From positions 1 through 8,015 of the forward strand of contig JAYTQU010000278.1 of assembly GCA_043746555.1 (NCBI GenBank): a DNA stretch of 8,015 nucleotides, written 5' to 3'. The translations under genes were made by a program, and so were the position numbers. This document shows, in pieces, positions 1 through 6,532 of the stretch. Source of the stretch: CAZQYC01 sp043746555. Its GTDB lineage: Bacteria > Pseudomonadota > Gammaproteobacteria > Steroidobacterales > Steroidobacteraceae. The notes under the pieces are model-generated. The model saw only the letters and a list, made by a program, of their open reading frames with translations, was not told the DNA's origin and did no database searches. Positions within the stretch are counted from its first letter, which is position 1, and each line of letters begins with the position of its first letter.

Positions 1-42
1 ATAACCCGAAGGTCGTAGGTTCAAATCCTACCCCCGCTACCA
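1..42 (+). tRNA. Initiator tRNA-fMet, 3' part (5' end outside window)
   Basis: This is the 3' half of a tRNA that ends in an encoded CCA. The 42 bases parse exactly as the last two anticodon bases (AT of CAT), AA, anticodon-stem strand CCCGA, a 5-base variable loop, T stem GTAGG/CCTAC around the loop TTCAAAT, acceptor strand CCCCGCT, discriminator A and CCA. The CCC run at positions 39-41 would form the three consecutive G:C pairs typical of bacterial initiator tRNAs. Position 72 is T rather than the more familiar A. If position 1 is C, as usual, the end would still be unpaired, which formylation requires. The 5' half, including most of the anticodon, lies outside the window, so initiator identity is inferred from these hallmarks. 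Confidence 0.92.
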
Positions 43-94
43 ATCTCTCCATGCGTAGGCAACAATAATTTGTTGCCTACGCATGGAGAGATTG
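41..94. repeat. Perfect 25-bp inverted repeat with TAAT loop at the tRNA end
   Basis: Arms at 41-65 and 70-94 are exact reverse complements with a 4-base loop (TAAT, 66-69). The pairing starts inside the tRNA's CCA (its last two bases) and stops there, because C40 and A95 do not pair. It lies between the rightward tRNA and leftward msrQ and could act as a two-way transcription stop or a trailer-processing structure. Neither strand has a T tract after the stem, so it is not a standard intrinsic terminator. A palindromic element inserted at the tRNA 3' end is another possibility. Confidence 0.9.
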
Positions 95-110
95 AATACG
101 AACCGCAGGT

Positions 111-193
111 GCCGACTGTCGCGTCAGCGTCGCTTACAAAAGATTCACTTGTCTTGCGCGGCTTGCGCGCGCCGACCGTAGCTTCAGGGTCGC
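111..193. repeat. Two imperfect 23-bp direct repeats, 60-bp period
   Basis: The segments 111-133 and 171-193 match at 19 of 23 positions; both begin GCCGAC and end GTCGC. The start-to-start distance is exactly 60 bases. They lie in the non-coding stretch between the hairpin and the msrQ stop codon. Read on the minus strand, each gives a similar peptide (DPEATVGA and DADATVGT), but no credible gene contains them. They may belong to a dispersed intergenic repeat family, which cannot be tested within this window. Confidence 0.6.
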
Positions 194-238
194 ATGACGA
201 TTCGCAAGCGTTCTCAGAATCAGAACGCGGCGCGTCCG

Positions 239-871
239 CTAATCGGTAACTACCTTTGCGCTGTATGATTTTCGTTGACGCGCCTTCCATACTCTCCAAG
301 CCAGAAGCGTAATGGCGATGCCGAGATATAAGAGCGGTTGGCGCACGTCTGATTTCACCAGCCAATAAAAGTGCCACACTCCTAGTAGCACGATCACATA
401 GATCAACCGATGCAATTTGCGCCAGCGTTGCGCGCCGAGTCGACGAATCCAACCGTTGGTGGAAGTAATAGCCATCGGAATCAGCATCAAAAATGCCGCG
501 AAGCCGATGGTGATAAAGGGGCGTTTGGCGATGTCTTTGATTATTCCTGACCATCGCATTTCTTGGTCGATTATCAACCACGTTAGAAAATGCAACGTTA
601 CGTAGAAAAACGCAAACAGACCCAGCATGCGTCGAAACGCGAGCGGCCAGGGTTTGCCGAGAATGTCTTTGAGCGGCGTGACCGCGAGTGTAATGACGAG
701 AAATCGCAGCGCCCACAGTCCGAGTTGGTGTAGCAATTCCTCCACCGGATTCGGGCCCAAACTTGCCCCATGCACCGCAAACGCCCGTAGCATCAAATCG
801 GCGAGCGGCACTAGACAGGCAAGAAAAACCAGCGGTTTGTAAACGAGCCGAATCGCCTTTAAGGATGTCAC
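239..871 (-). CDS. msrQ: MsrQ, heme-binding membrane subunit of the periplasmic methionine sulfoxide reductase
   Basis: MsrQ (formerly YedZ) is the inner-membrane b-type heme protein that passes electrons from the quinone pool or a flavin reductase to MsrP. The 210-residue length is normal for the family. Six hydrophobic segments are visible at about 14-33, 48-67, 82-101, 117-136, 154-172 and 178-195. Conserved histidines His94 (VTLHFLTW), His154 (KLHRLIY) and His167 (VWHFYW) sit in the third and fifth segments, as expected for heme ligands. The start is GTG at 871, 8 bases after the msrP stop and without a clear Shine-Dalgarno site, so translation is probably coupled to msrP. The TAG stop is at 241-239. 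The product name is certain; the electron donor cannot be read from the sequence. Confidence 0.95.
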   Translation of the reverse strand: MTSLKAIRLVYKPLVFLACLVPLADLMLRAFAVHGASLGPNPVEELLHQLGLWALRFLVITLAVTPLKDILGKPWPLAFRRMLGLFAFFYVTLHFLTWLIIDQEMRWSGIIKDIAKRPFITIGFAAFLMLIPMAITSTNGWIRRLGAQRWRKLHRLIYVIVLLGVWHFYWLVKSDVRQPLLYLGIAITLLAWRVWKARQRKSYSAKVVTD

Positions 872-879
872 GAAAGCGA

Positions 880-1839
880 TTAGTAGTACTTGTTCAAATC
901 CATGTTGGCGTACAGGGAAGCAACTTGTTCGCTGTAACCGTTGAACATCAGTGTTTCCTGTTTGCCCGAAAAGATACTGCCGCCGATGCGGCGCTCGCGA
1001 GCTTGGCTCCAGCGCGGATGATCTTTATGCGGATTTACGTTGGCATAAAAACCATATTCTCGCGGCGCGGCAATGTTCCAGGACGTGGGCGGTTGCTTTT
1101 CCGTAAATTTAATTTCGACAATCGACTTAATGCCCTTAAAGCCGTATTTCCATGGCGTAACCAATCGCAGCGGTGCGCCGTTTTGATTCAATAACGATTC
1201 GCCGTACAAGCCCACCGCCAACAACGCCAGCGGGTGCATCGCTTCGTCGATACGTAGACCTTCAACGTACGGCCAGCTCAGAGAGTTCCAATTCTGCCCC
1301 GGCATTTGATCGGGGCGATACACGGTCTTGAAGGCGACATATTTCGCATTCGATGTGGGTTTGAATCGCTTGAGCACATCGCCGAGCGGAATGCCCACCC
1401 AAGGAATGACCATCGACCACGCTTCGACGCAGCGCATTCGATAGATGCGCTCTTCCAACGGGTACGGTTTGATCAAATCCTCGAAAGAGAAATCGCCGGT
1501 GACCTCGGCTTCGCCGGTCACTTTGACTTTCCAAGGCTGCGATTTGAATTTGCCGGAGTTTTCGGACGGTTGTTGTTTGTCCGTTCCGAATTCGTAATAG
1601 TTGTTATACGTGGTCACGTCTTCAAACGAAGTCGGCGTTCCGGTCGTGCTGAACTTCGCATTCTTCGTAAATTGAAGTTTGGTGGCAGCGGAGCTGGTGT
1701 TCACAAACGCCGTGCCGATTAATCCCGCGGCGACTGCGCCTTGCAGAAGTTCGCGGCGATTCAAGTAAGCGCTTGGCGAAGTAATCTCCGAAGGGGCTAT
1801 TCGCGCGCAATCTTGCGGATGTGGTCGGCGGATGAACAT
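880..1839 (-). CDS. msrP: MsrP, periplasmic molybdopterin-dependent methionine sulfoxide reductase catalytic subunit
   Basis: MsrP (formerly YedY) reduces methionine sulfoxide in periplasmic proteins, using a Mo-molybdopterin cofactor and electrons from MsrQ. I chose the ATG at 1839 (319 residues). It has AGAGG 7 bases upstream, and its leader runs into the twin-arginine motif LNRRELLQG (Arg28-Arg29), followed by a hydrophobic stretch at about 34-46 and a likely cleavage site near SSA-A (residues 49-52). The frame stays open to an ATG at 1896 (338 residues), but that start has a poor ribosome site and its extra codons cover promoter-like AT-rich DNA. The mature part carries TTYNNYYEFG (76-85), the Mo-ligating cysteine Cys137 in IYRMRCVEAWSM, MPGQNW, NQNGAPLRLVTPWKYGFKG and YGFYANVNPHKDHPRWSQ, all typical of MsrP. 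It is the first gene of an operon with msrQ. No dedicated regulator lies nearby. Confidence 0.96.
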   Translation of the reverse strand: MFIRRPHPQDCARIAPSEITSPSAYLNRRELLQGAVAAGLIGTAFVNTSSAATKLQFTKNAKFSTTGTPTSFEDVTTYNNYYEFGTDKQQPSENSGKFKSQPWKVKVTGEAEVTGDFSFEDLIKPYPLEERIYRMRCVEAWSMVIPWVGIPLGDVLKRFKPTSNAKYVAFKTVYRPDQMPGQNWNSLSWPYVEGLRIDEAMHPLALLAVGLYGESLLNQNGAPLRLVTPWKYGFKGIKSIVEIKFTEKQPPTSWNIAAPREYGFYANVNPHKDHPRWSQARERRIGGSIFSGKQETLMFNGYSEQVASLYANMDLNKYY

Positions 1840-1846
1840 GGGGCTA

Positions 1847-1851
1847 CCTCT
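1847..1851 (-). promoter_or_regulatory. Ribosome binding site deciding the msrP start
   Basis: On the minus strand AGAGG lies 7 bases before the ATG at 1839. The upstream in-frame ATG at 1896 has only a weak GGATG-like stretch, so this site favours the shorter MsrP with a normal-length twin-arginine leader. Confidence 0.6.
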
Positions 1852-1864
1852 CGCACACTTGACC

Positions 1865-1899
1865 GGTTTAATCAATAATTTATCACGATGTGGCATCGT
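1865..1899 (-). promoter_or_regulatory. Probable msrP promoter region with a 6-bp inverted repeat
   Basis: Upstream of the preferred msrP start lies an AT-rich run (about 1867-1884; minus strand reads TGATAAATTATTGATTAAA) that contains -10-like hexamers. Immediately upstream of it is an inverted repeat, ACGATG at 1885-1890 and CATCGT at 1894-1899, separated by 3 bases. This is a reasonable size and place for an operator or activator site. I see no good -35 box at the right spacing, so the exact promoter is not assigned. Confidence 0.35.
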
Positions 1900-1943
1900 T
1901 CATCCGCGTATCGGTTCAAGAAGTGTGTACTCGCGCGACTAAG

Positions 1944-1973
1944 TTGACGAGTTCGCGAACAAACGCGTACTGT
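1944..1973 (+). promoter_or_regulatory. Weak candidate promoter for the S41 peptidase gene
   Basis: TTGACG at 1944-1949 is a good -35 match. With an 18-base spacer, TACTGT at 1968-1973 could serve as the -10 (T, A and final T match the consensus). This would give a leader of about 75 bases before the ATG at 2057. An alternative -10 is TAGAGT at 2015-2020, which lacks a good -35. Assigned by eye. Confidence 0.25.
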
Positions 1974-1980
1974 CACGCAA

Positions 1981-2019
1981 GTTTTCGCCACCGGTTTTCG
2001 CCGCCAATTTTCGGTAGAG
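1981..2019. repeat. 13-bp tandem repeat, three units, upstream of the S41 peptidase gene
   Basis: The units are GTTTTCGCCACCG (1981-1993), GTTTTCGCCGCCA (1994-2006) and a decayed ATTTTCGGTAGAG (2007-2019). The first two differ at two positions; the third keeps TTTTCG. They lie between the candidate promoter and the ribosome site of the peptidase gene, in the leader or promoter region. They could be repeated protein-binding sites or a simple slippage product. Confidence 0.55.
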
Positions 2020-2056
2020 TAGTGACGAACGCAAGACTAAGCAGGAGAGCAATATC

Positions 2057-3670
2057 ATGGGCGTTGGAGACTCAATTCGATTCAGAGCGGTGGTGGGCTC
2101 GCTGTCATCGGGGCTATTGCTCTGCGGACTCGCAGCTTGCGGGGGTGGAGGCGGTGGCGGCGGCGGCCCGCACTTTTCACCAATCGGCGTCGGCAGTTCC
2201 AGCGGCAATTCCTACGCAGCCGGCATATTTATGCCGTCGGCGCAGTTCAAAGGAAGCTGCGCCGCGCCTCGTCCAGGCAATGCCGACGATCGACAGGGCA
2301 CGACTCTAGACGAGCAACTATGGCTTCGCTCCTGGAGCAATGAACTGTATTTATGGTATTCGGAAATACCCGATACCAATCCGGCCGGCTACACCACAGC
2401 GACATACTTTGACGTGTTGAAGACGTCGGCTAAGAATTCAACGGGAACCGATAAGGACAAGTTTCACTTCACTCTGGATACGGCAGCAGCCAATGCCTTT
2501 TTTCAAGCCGGAACTACAGTTGGCTACGGATTCGAATACACCGCCATTCAGTCCAGAAATATTCCACGGGATTTTCGAGTCTCGTATATCGACACCAATG
2601 CACCGCCGGCCGCAATCGCGACAGGAATTGCAAGAGGCGCAAAGATTTTGAAAATCGATGGCGTAGACCTCGTAAACGCCACCGATTTGGCAAGCATTGC
2701 CACACTCAACGCAGGGTTATCGCCAAGCGCGTCTGGTCAGCAGCACAAGTTCACGATCTTGGACCTCGGTGCCACAGTTTCACGCGATGTGATACTGACG
2801 AGCGCGGTGATTACGCTGACGCCGGTGAAAATTTCAACGAGAATTGGCGCGGTCGGTTATCTAATGTTTACCGATCACATTGCCACGGCGGAATCGGAGC
2901 TGGTTTCAGCAGTGCAGAATCTGCAAGGAGTACCGGACCTGGTGCTTGACATTCGCTACAACGGCGGCGGCTATCTCGATATCGCCAGCGAATTGGCCTA
3001 CATGATTGCGGGATCGCATACCGGCGGACATTTCTTCGAACAAACGCAGTTCAATAATAAATACACGACCGTCGATCCAGTGACCGGTGACGCGCTCGTA
3101 CCGACTCCGTTTCATACGCAATCGCAGGGATTTTCCGTGCCGAGCGGCACAGATTTGCCGACGCTGAATTTGCCCCGGGTCTTTGTATTGACGGGCTCCG
3201 GTACTTGCTCGGCGAGCGAATCGGTTATGAACGGATTGCGCGGTGCCGGAGTCACTGTCATTCAAATCGGCTCGACCACCTGCGGCAAACCGTACGGTTT
3301 TCATGCGCAGGACAACTGCGGTACAACTTACTTCAGCATCGAATTTAAGGGCAGCAACAGTGCAGGATTCAGCGATTACTACGACGGATTTGTGCCGCAG
3401 AACACCGCTACGATTCCGGTAGGCACGCCTATGCAGGCGATCTTGCCGGGCTGCTCGGTTGCCGACGACTTCAATCACGCGCTGGGCGATCCGCAGGAAG
3501 GACGACTCGCTGTCGCATTGGCGTATACCACCGGTGGAGCGGGCGCTTGTCCGACGGCCACGGGTTTTGCTCCGGCGCGCGTCAAGATTCAAAGCGTCCA
3601 GGGCGAAAGCAATGTTGCCGACGCGATCGTTGTGAAATCGCCGTTACGCGAAAATCGCTGGTTGCGTTAG
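2057..3670 (+). CDS. S41-family (C-terminal processing type) peptidase, predicted lipoprotein
   Basis: A predicted serine peptidase of the S41 (tail-specific protease) family, anchored to the envelope by lipid. AGGAG 9 bases upstream supports the ATG. The N-terminus is a lipoprotein signal with lipobox LAAC (Cys28), followed directly by nine glycines as a flexible tether. Residues about 85-125 (LRSWSNELYLWYSEIP) form the N-terminal helical part common in this group, and about 150-245 a PDZ-like domain (GIARGAKILKIDGVDL). The catalytic S41 domain spans about 262-455 and contains DLVLDIRYNGGGYLDIA. The nucleophile is Ser385 in GTCSASESVMNGL, with the likely partner Lys411 in TCGKPYGF. The tail (IVVKSPLRENRWLR) is of the type seen in related secreted S41 proteins. 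At 537 residues it appears complete. Substrates are unknown. A small lipoprotein gene follows 24 bases downstream, probably on the same transcript. Confidence 0.92.
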   Translation: MGVGDSIRFRAVVGSLSSGLLLCGLAACGGGGGGGGGPHFSPIGVGSSSGNSYAAGIFMPSAQFKGSCAAPRPGNADDRQGTTLDEQLWLRSWSNELYLWYSEIPDTNPAGYTTATYFDVLKTSAKNSTGTDKDKFHFTLDTAAANAFFQAGTTVGYGFEYTAIQSRNIPRDFRVSYIDTNAPPAAIATGIARGAKILKIDGVDLVNATDLASIATLNAGLSPSASGQQHKFTILDLGATVSRDVILTSAVITLTPVKISTRIGAVGYLMFTDHIATAESELVSAVQNLQGVPDLVLDIRYNGGGYLDIASELAYMIAGSHTGGHFFEQTQFNNKYTTVDPVTGDALVPTPFHTQSQGFSVPSGTDLPTLNLPRVFVLTGSGTCSASESVMNGLRGAGVTVIQIGSTTCGKPYGFHAQDNCGTTYFSIEFKGSNSAGFSDYYDGFVPQNTATIPVGTPMQAILPGCSVADDFNHALGDPQEGRLAVALAYTTGGAGACPTATGFAPARVKIQSVQGESNVADAIVVKSPLRENRWLR

Positions 3671-3694
3671 CGGGTTTCGTTATTGGACGTTCAG

Positions 3695-4087
3695 ATGAAG
3701 ACACAGCGAACAGTCGGTATTGTTAGCGTTGGCGTCGCGTTGGCATCGCTTGTCGCGTGCGCGCATTCAGGCGCAGCAGATCGGGCGGGTGTAATCGTCG
3801 AGCCCACGGCAAAAAGTCGCTTGGCATTGCAAAACGCAGTCAGTCGGGCGCTAGGCGCTTCGTACGTGGTGTTGGCCGACGATGCTTTGACGACCGACGA
3901 TACTTTGTTCGTCGAGCCTGCCCGCGTTCGCGAATTTGGCGGGCAACGAGTGCAGGGCCGCGAGACTCGCATGCCAGAACGATTTCACCTGGTGAAGGAG
4001 GGGAAGACGTGCATTCTGATTCATGAACGAACCGGACAGCGTACGTCGCTTGTGGACACCGAGTGCAAGAACGACAAAAAGAAATAG
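3695..4087 (+). CDS. Small predicted lipoprotein, function unknown
   Basis: I do not recognise this family. The 130-residue product starts MKTQRTVGIVSVGVALASLVAC, a clear lipoprotein signal with lipobox LVAC (Cys22). The mature part is mostly polar. It has an N-terminal stretch with a predicted helix (SRLALQNAVSRALG, about 41-54), an acidic middle (ADDALTTDDTLFVEP) and a basic C-terminal half ending in several lysines. Two further cysteines, Cys106 (GKTCILI) and Cys124 (DTECKN), could form a disulfide in the periplasm. An in-frame TTG at 3683 would add four residues, but the ATG at 3695, with GGA 7 bases upstream, gives a normal signal peptide. It begins 24 bases after the S41 peptidase stop, so the two are probably co-transcribed and may work in the same compartment. 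A role as partner, substrate or inhibitor of the peptidase is only a guess. Confidence 0.75.
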   Translation: MKTQRTVGIVSVGVALASLVACAHSGAADRAGVIVEPTAKSRLALQNAVSRALGASYVVLADDALTTDDTLFVEPARVREFGGQRVQGRETRMPERFHLVKEGKTCILIHERTGQRTSLVDTECKNDKKK

Positions 4088-4183
4088 CGCCGCTGTCGGC
4101 TCATTTTGCTTAGCGCTATTGCGCGACCGGCGCGTACAGCCGAGAATTCCCGTACTAAATAACCTAAGCAGCGGGAGAGCGTC
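4088..4183 (+). other. Intergenic gap between the small lipoprotein and the beta-oxidation gene
   Basis: This gap holds only weak elements. Just after the lipoprotein stop there is a short hairpin (GCCG-CTGT-CGGC, followed a few bases later by TTTT) that could be a poor terminator. An AT-rich TACTAAAT at 4153-4160 could be a -10, but no matching -35 is visible. A good Shine-Dalgarno site (GGGAGAG, 4173-4179) precedes the ATG at 4184. Confidence 0.3.
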
Positions 4184-6265
4184 ATGAGTTCCATTAATGC
4201 GGTGACCGAGTTGACTCTAGACGGCGATGTCGCCGTGATTACTTTGGATTCGCCGCCCGTGAATGCGTTGTCGCAACCGGTGCGTGCGGGGATTCTGGAA
4301 GGCGTGAAACAAGCCGTCGCCGATTCGAAGGTGAAGGCGATCGTGCTCACCTGTAAGGGCAAAACGTTCATCGCCGGCGCCGATATCACCGAGTTCGGAA
4401 AGCCGCCGCAAGGGCCGAGTTTGTTCGACGTGCAAGACGCCATCGAAAGCTCGCCGAAGCCCGTGATTGCCGCGATTCACGGCACGGCTTTAGGCGGAGG
4501 ATTGGAAGTCGCGTTGACTTGTCATTATCGCGTTGCCGTCGCCGGCGCAAAATGCGGGTTACCGGAAGTGAAGCTTGGATTGTTGCCGGGCGGGGGTGGA
4601 ACGCAGCGTCTACCGCGCATTGTCGGTCCCGAAAAAGCATTGGAAATGGTGACGTCCGGCGAGCATGTGGGCGCGAAAGATTGCGCAGCGATGGGATTGA
4701 TCGACGAGTTGGTCGATGACTTCGATCTTGCCGGCAACGCCGTCAACTTTGCGCGCACAGTGCTCTCTGAAAAGCGGCCTCTCAAGAAAGTGCGCGAGCA
4801 AAATGCGAAAGTTGAAGCGGCGCGCGGAAACACCGAGTTGTTCGCCAATTTCCGCAAAACCAATGCGCGCAAATTCCGCGGATTCCTTGCGCCGGAATAC
4901 AACATCCGCTGCATCGAAGCGGCAGTGAATCTGCCGTTCGAAGAAGGTCTTAAAATCGAGCGCAAACTTTTTATGGAGTTAATGAACGGTTCGCAATCGG
5001 CCGCGCAACGGCATGTGTTCTTTGCCGAACGCGAAGTCTGGAAAATCCCCGATGTCGGCGGCCACACGCCGATCATCGCCGTCAACACGGTTGGCATCAT
5101 CGGTGCCGGCACGATGGGCGGCGGCATCGCGATGAATTTCCTTAATGTCGGCATTCCCGTCACGATCGTCGAGACGAAGCAAGAAGCGTTGGACCGCGGC
5201 TTGGGAGTCATCCGCAAGAATTACGAGAACACGGCAAAGCGCGGCCGCATCACGATGGACGATGTCGAGAAGCGGATGAAGCTTCTGACGCCGACGCTGA
5301 AACTCGAAGATTTGGCGCAATGCGATCTAGTCATCGAAGCCGTGTTCGAAAATATGGAGATCAAGAAGGAAGTATTCGGTAAGTTGGACCGTATCGTTAA
5401 GCAAGGCGCGATTTTGGCGACCAACACGTCGGCGCTCAATATCGATGAAATCGCGACAGCGGTGAAGAGGCCTGATGCGGTCATCGGCTTGCACTTCTTT
5501 TCGCCCGCGAACGTGATGCGGCTGCTTGAAGTGGTCCGCGCCAAGGAAACATCGAAAGCCGTGATCGCTACGTCGATGCAGCTGGCGAAACGCATCAGCA
5601 AGATCGCGGCGCTGGTCGGCGTGTGTCCCGGATTCGTCGGCAACAGAATTTTGGCGGCGCGCTCTCGCGCATCGCAAACGTTGTTGATGCAGGGCGTGAT
5701 GCCGTGGGATATCGATCGCGTGCTGTACGACTTCGGCATGCCGATGGGTCCGTTCGCGATGTCGGATCTCGCGGGCCTCGATATTGGCTGGTCGAAAGAG
5801 ACTTCCAAGAGTTCCACGGTGCGCGAAATACTTTGCGAGATGGACCGCCGCGGCCAGAAGACCAACGCGGGTTACTATGACTACGACGAGAAACGCAACG
5901 CGAAGCCATCGCCGGCGGTCGAAAAAATTCTCAAGGAATTTGTCGCCAAGGCGGGTGGCACGGTGCGCACGGTAGCCGATGAAGAAATCCTAGAGCGATG
6001 TACCTATCCGATGATTAACGAAGGCGCAAAGATTCTCGAAGAAGGCAAAGCGATTCGCGCTTCCGACATCGACATCGTGTGGATCAATGGTTACGGCTGG
6101 CCGGTGTATCGCGGCGGACCGATGTGGTATGGCGATCACATCGGTTTAGATAAAGTGCTCGCCAAGCTCAAGCAATACGAAGGCCCGGATTTCAAACCGG
6201 CTGCGTTACTCGAACGCTTGGCGAAGGAAGGCAAGAAGTTTCGCGATCTCGACAGTAAGTCGTAA
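4184..6265 (+). CDS. Bifunctional enoyl-CoA hydratase / 3-hydroxyacyl-CoA dehydrogenase (FadB/FadJ-type multifunctional enzyme)
   Basis: This cytoplasmic beta-oxidation enzyme hydrates trans-2-enoyl-CoA to 3-hydroxyacyl-CoA and oxidises it to 3-ketoacyl-CoA with NAD. Residues about 8-190 form the crotonase domain. It has the oxyanion-hole segments TFIAGADITEF (61-71) and HGTALGGGLEVAL (99-111), and both catalytic glutamates, Glu108 and Glu128 (GLPEVKLG). From about 301 the NAD-binding domain starts with GAGTMGGG (Gly307, Gly309, Gly312). The dehydrogenase residues are all present: Ser416 (NTSALNI), His437 (GLHFFSPAN), Glu449 (LLEVV) and Asn487 (GFVGNRIL). Two C-terminal dehydrogenase helical domains follow (about 482-575 and 600-690, with WINGYGWPVYRGGPMWYG). 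At 693 residues it is somewhat shorter than E. coli FadB. The ATG has GGGAGAG just upstream. No thiolase gene follows; the next gene, an acyl-CoA ligase, converges on it. I leave the symbol blank because fadB, fadJ and peroxisomal-type enzymes cannot be separated safely by eye. Confidence 0.95.
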   Translation: MSSINAVTELTLDGDVAVITLDSPPVNALSQPVRAGILEGVKQAVADSKVKAIVLTCKGKTFIAGADITEFGKPPQGPSLFDVQDAIESSPKPVIAAIHGTALGGGLEVALTCHYRVAVAGAKCGLPEVKLGLLPGGGGTQRLPRIVGPEKALEMVTSGEHVGAKDCAAMGLIDELVDDFDLAGNAVNFARTVLSEKRPLKKVREQNAKVEAARGNTELFANFRKTNARKFRGFLAPEYNIRCIEAAVNLPFEEGLKIERKLFMELMNGSQSAAQRHVFFAEREVWKIPDVGGHTPIIAVNTVGIIGAGTMGGGIAMNFLNVGIPVTIVETKQEALDRGLGVIRKNYENTAKRGRITMDDVEKRMKLLTPTLKLEDLAQCDLVIEAVFENMEIKKEVFGKLDRIVKQGAILATNTSALNIDEIATAVKRPDAVIGLHFFSPANVMRLLEVVRAKETSKAVIATSMQLAKRISKIAALVGVCPGFVGNRILAARSRASQTLLMQGVMPWDIDRVLYDFGMPMGPFAMSDLAGLDIGWSKETSKSSTVREILCEMDRRGQKTNAGYYDYDEKRNAKPSPAVEKILKEFVAKAGGTVRTVADEEILERCTYPMINEGAKILEEGKAIRASDIDIVWINGYGWPVYRGGPMWYGDHIGLDKVLAKLKQYEGPDFKPAALLERLAKEGKKFRDLDSKS

Positions 6266-6532
6266 GGCTCGATGTCGCTAGACTCGGGGAAATCTTCAAG
6301 CTCAGGTTGTGGGCGGATGTGGCGGATGCGGCGGCGGTGGCGGCTCATTGAACGGTCGCACTGCGCGGGGCGGATGTGGCGCATGAGGCAAATGCAGACG
6401 TCGGCCGTTTTCCGGGCCGTGTTCTTCATGCTCCGGTACCGTAATCGCAAGCGCTGTCGCCGAACCCCTCAGCGTTGGCTGGGAAAGTTCGGTACTAGAC
6501 ACGCTACGTCGACGTATCGAGCGCGGACCGGT
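6266..6532. other. Convergent intergenic region with a 22-bp direct repeat, no convincing gene
   Basis: This stretch separates the ends of two convergent genes. It contains the direct repeat annotated separately, a weak 5-bp stem (CGGCC 6402-6406 with GGCCG 6415-6419) without a T tract, a perfect 12-bp palindrome TACGTCGACGTA at 6505-6516, and GTTTAAAC at 6531-6538 overlapping the ligase stop. Several frames are open but have no ribosome sites: a Pro/His-rich minus-strand frame (6302-6502, GTG start), an Arg-rich plus-strand frame (6272-6571) and a Gly/Cys-rich plus-strand frame broken by a TGA. I call none of them a gene. Confidence 0.6.
6311..6389. repeat. 22-bp direct repeat, 57-bp period
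   Basis: Segments 6311-6332 and 6368-6389 match at 20 of 22 positions; both begin GGGCGGATGTGGC. The 57-base period is a multiple of three, so every reading frame gives a repeated peptide (for example GRMWRM or GGCG on the plus strand and PHPP on the minus strand). It lies 46 bases after the stop of the bifunctional dehydrogenase gene. Confidence 0.7.

Noticed and set aside
41..94. Intrinsic (Rho-independent) terminator for tRNA-fMet
   Set aside because: The stem is strong but no T run follows it on either strand, so I list it as an inverted repeat of uncertain role.
1..200. Integrated element using tRNA-fMet as attachment site
   Set aside because: There is no integrase, no second copy of the tRNA 3' end and no cargo genes in the window; the genes that follow are ordinary chromosomal ones.
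21..716. 231-codon minus-strand open frame covering the tRNA, hairpin and half of msrQ
   Set aside because: It overlaps msrQ in another frame, runs through a tRNA gene and the perfect hairpin, and has no recognisable domain. It is a shadow frame.
2906..3592. 228-codon minus-strand open frame inside the S41 peptidase gene
   Set aside because: It lies fully within a confidently identified gene and its arginine-rich translation has no family features.
4525..5217. 230-codon minus-strand open frame inside the beta-oxidation gene (also 5221-5865)
   Set aside because: It is antisense to conserved crotonase and NAD-binding domains, with serine/arginine-rich shadow composition.
6302..6502. 66-codon Pro/His-rich minus-strand frame after the ligase
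   Set aside because: It has a GTG start without a ribosome site. The PHPP pattern is simply the reverse reading of the GC-rich direct repeat, and two other frames are equally open here.
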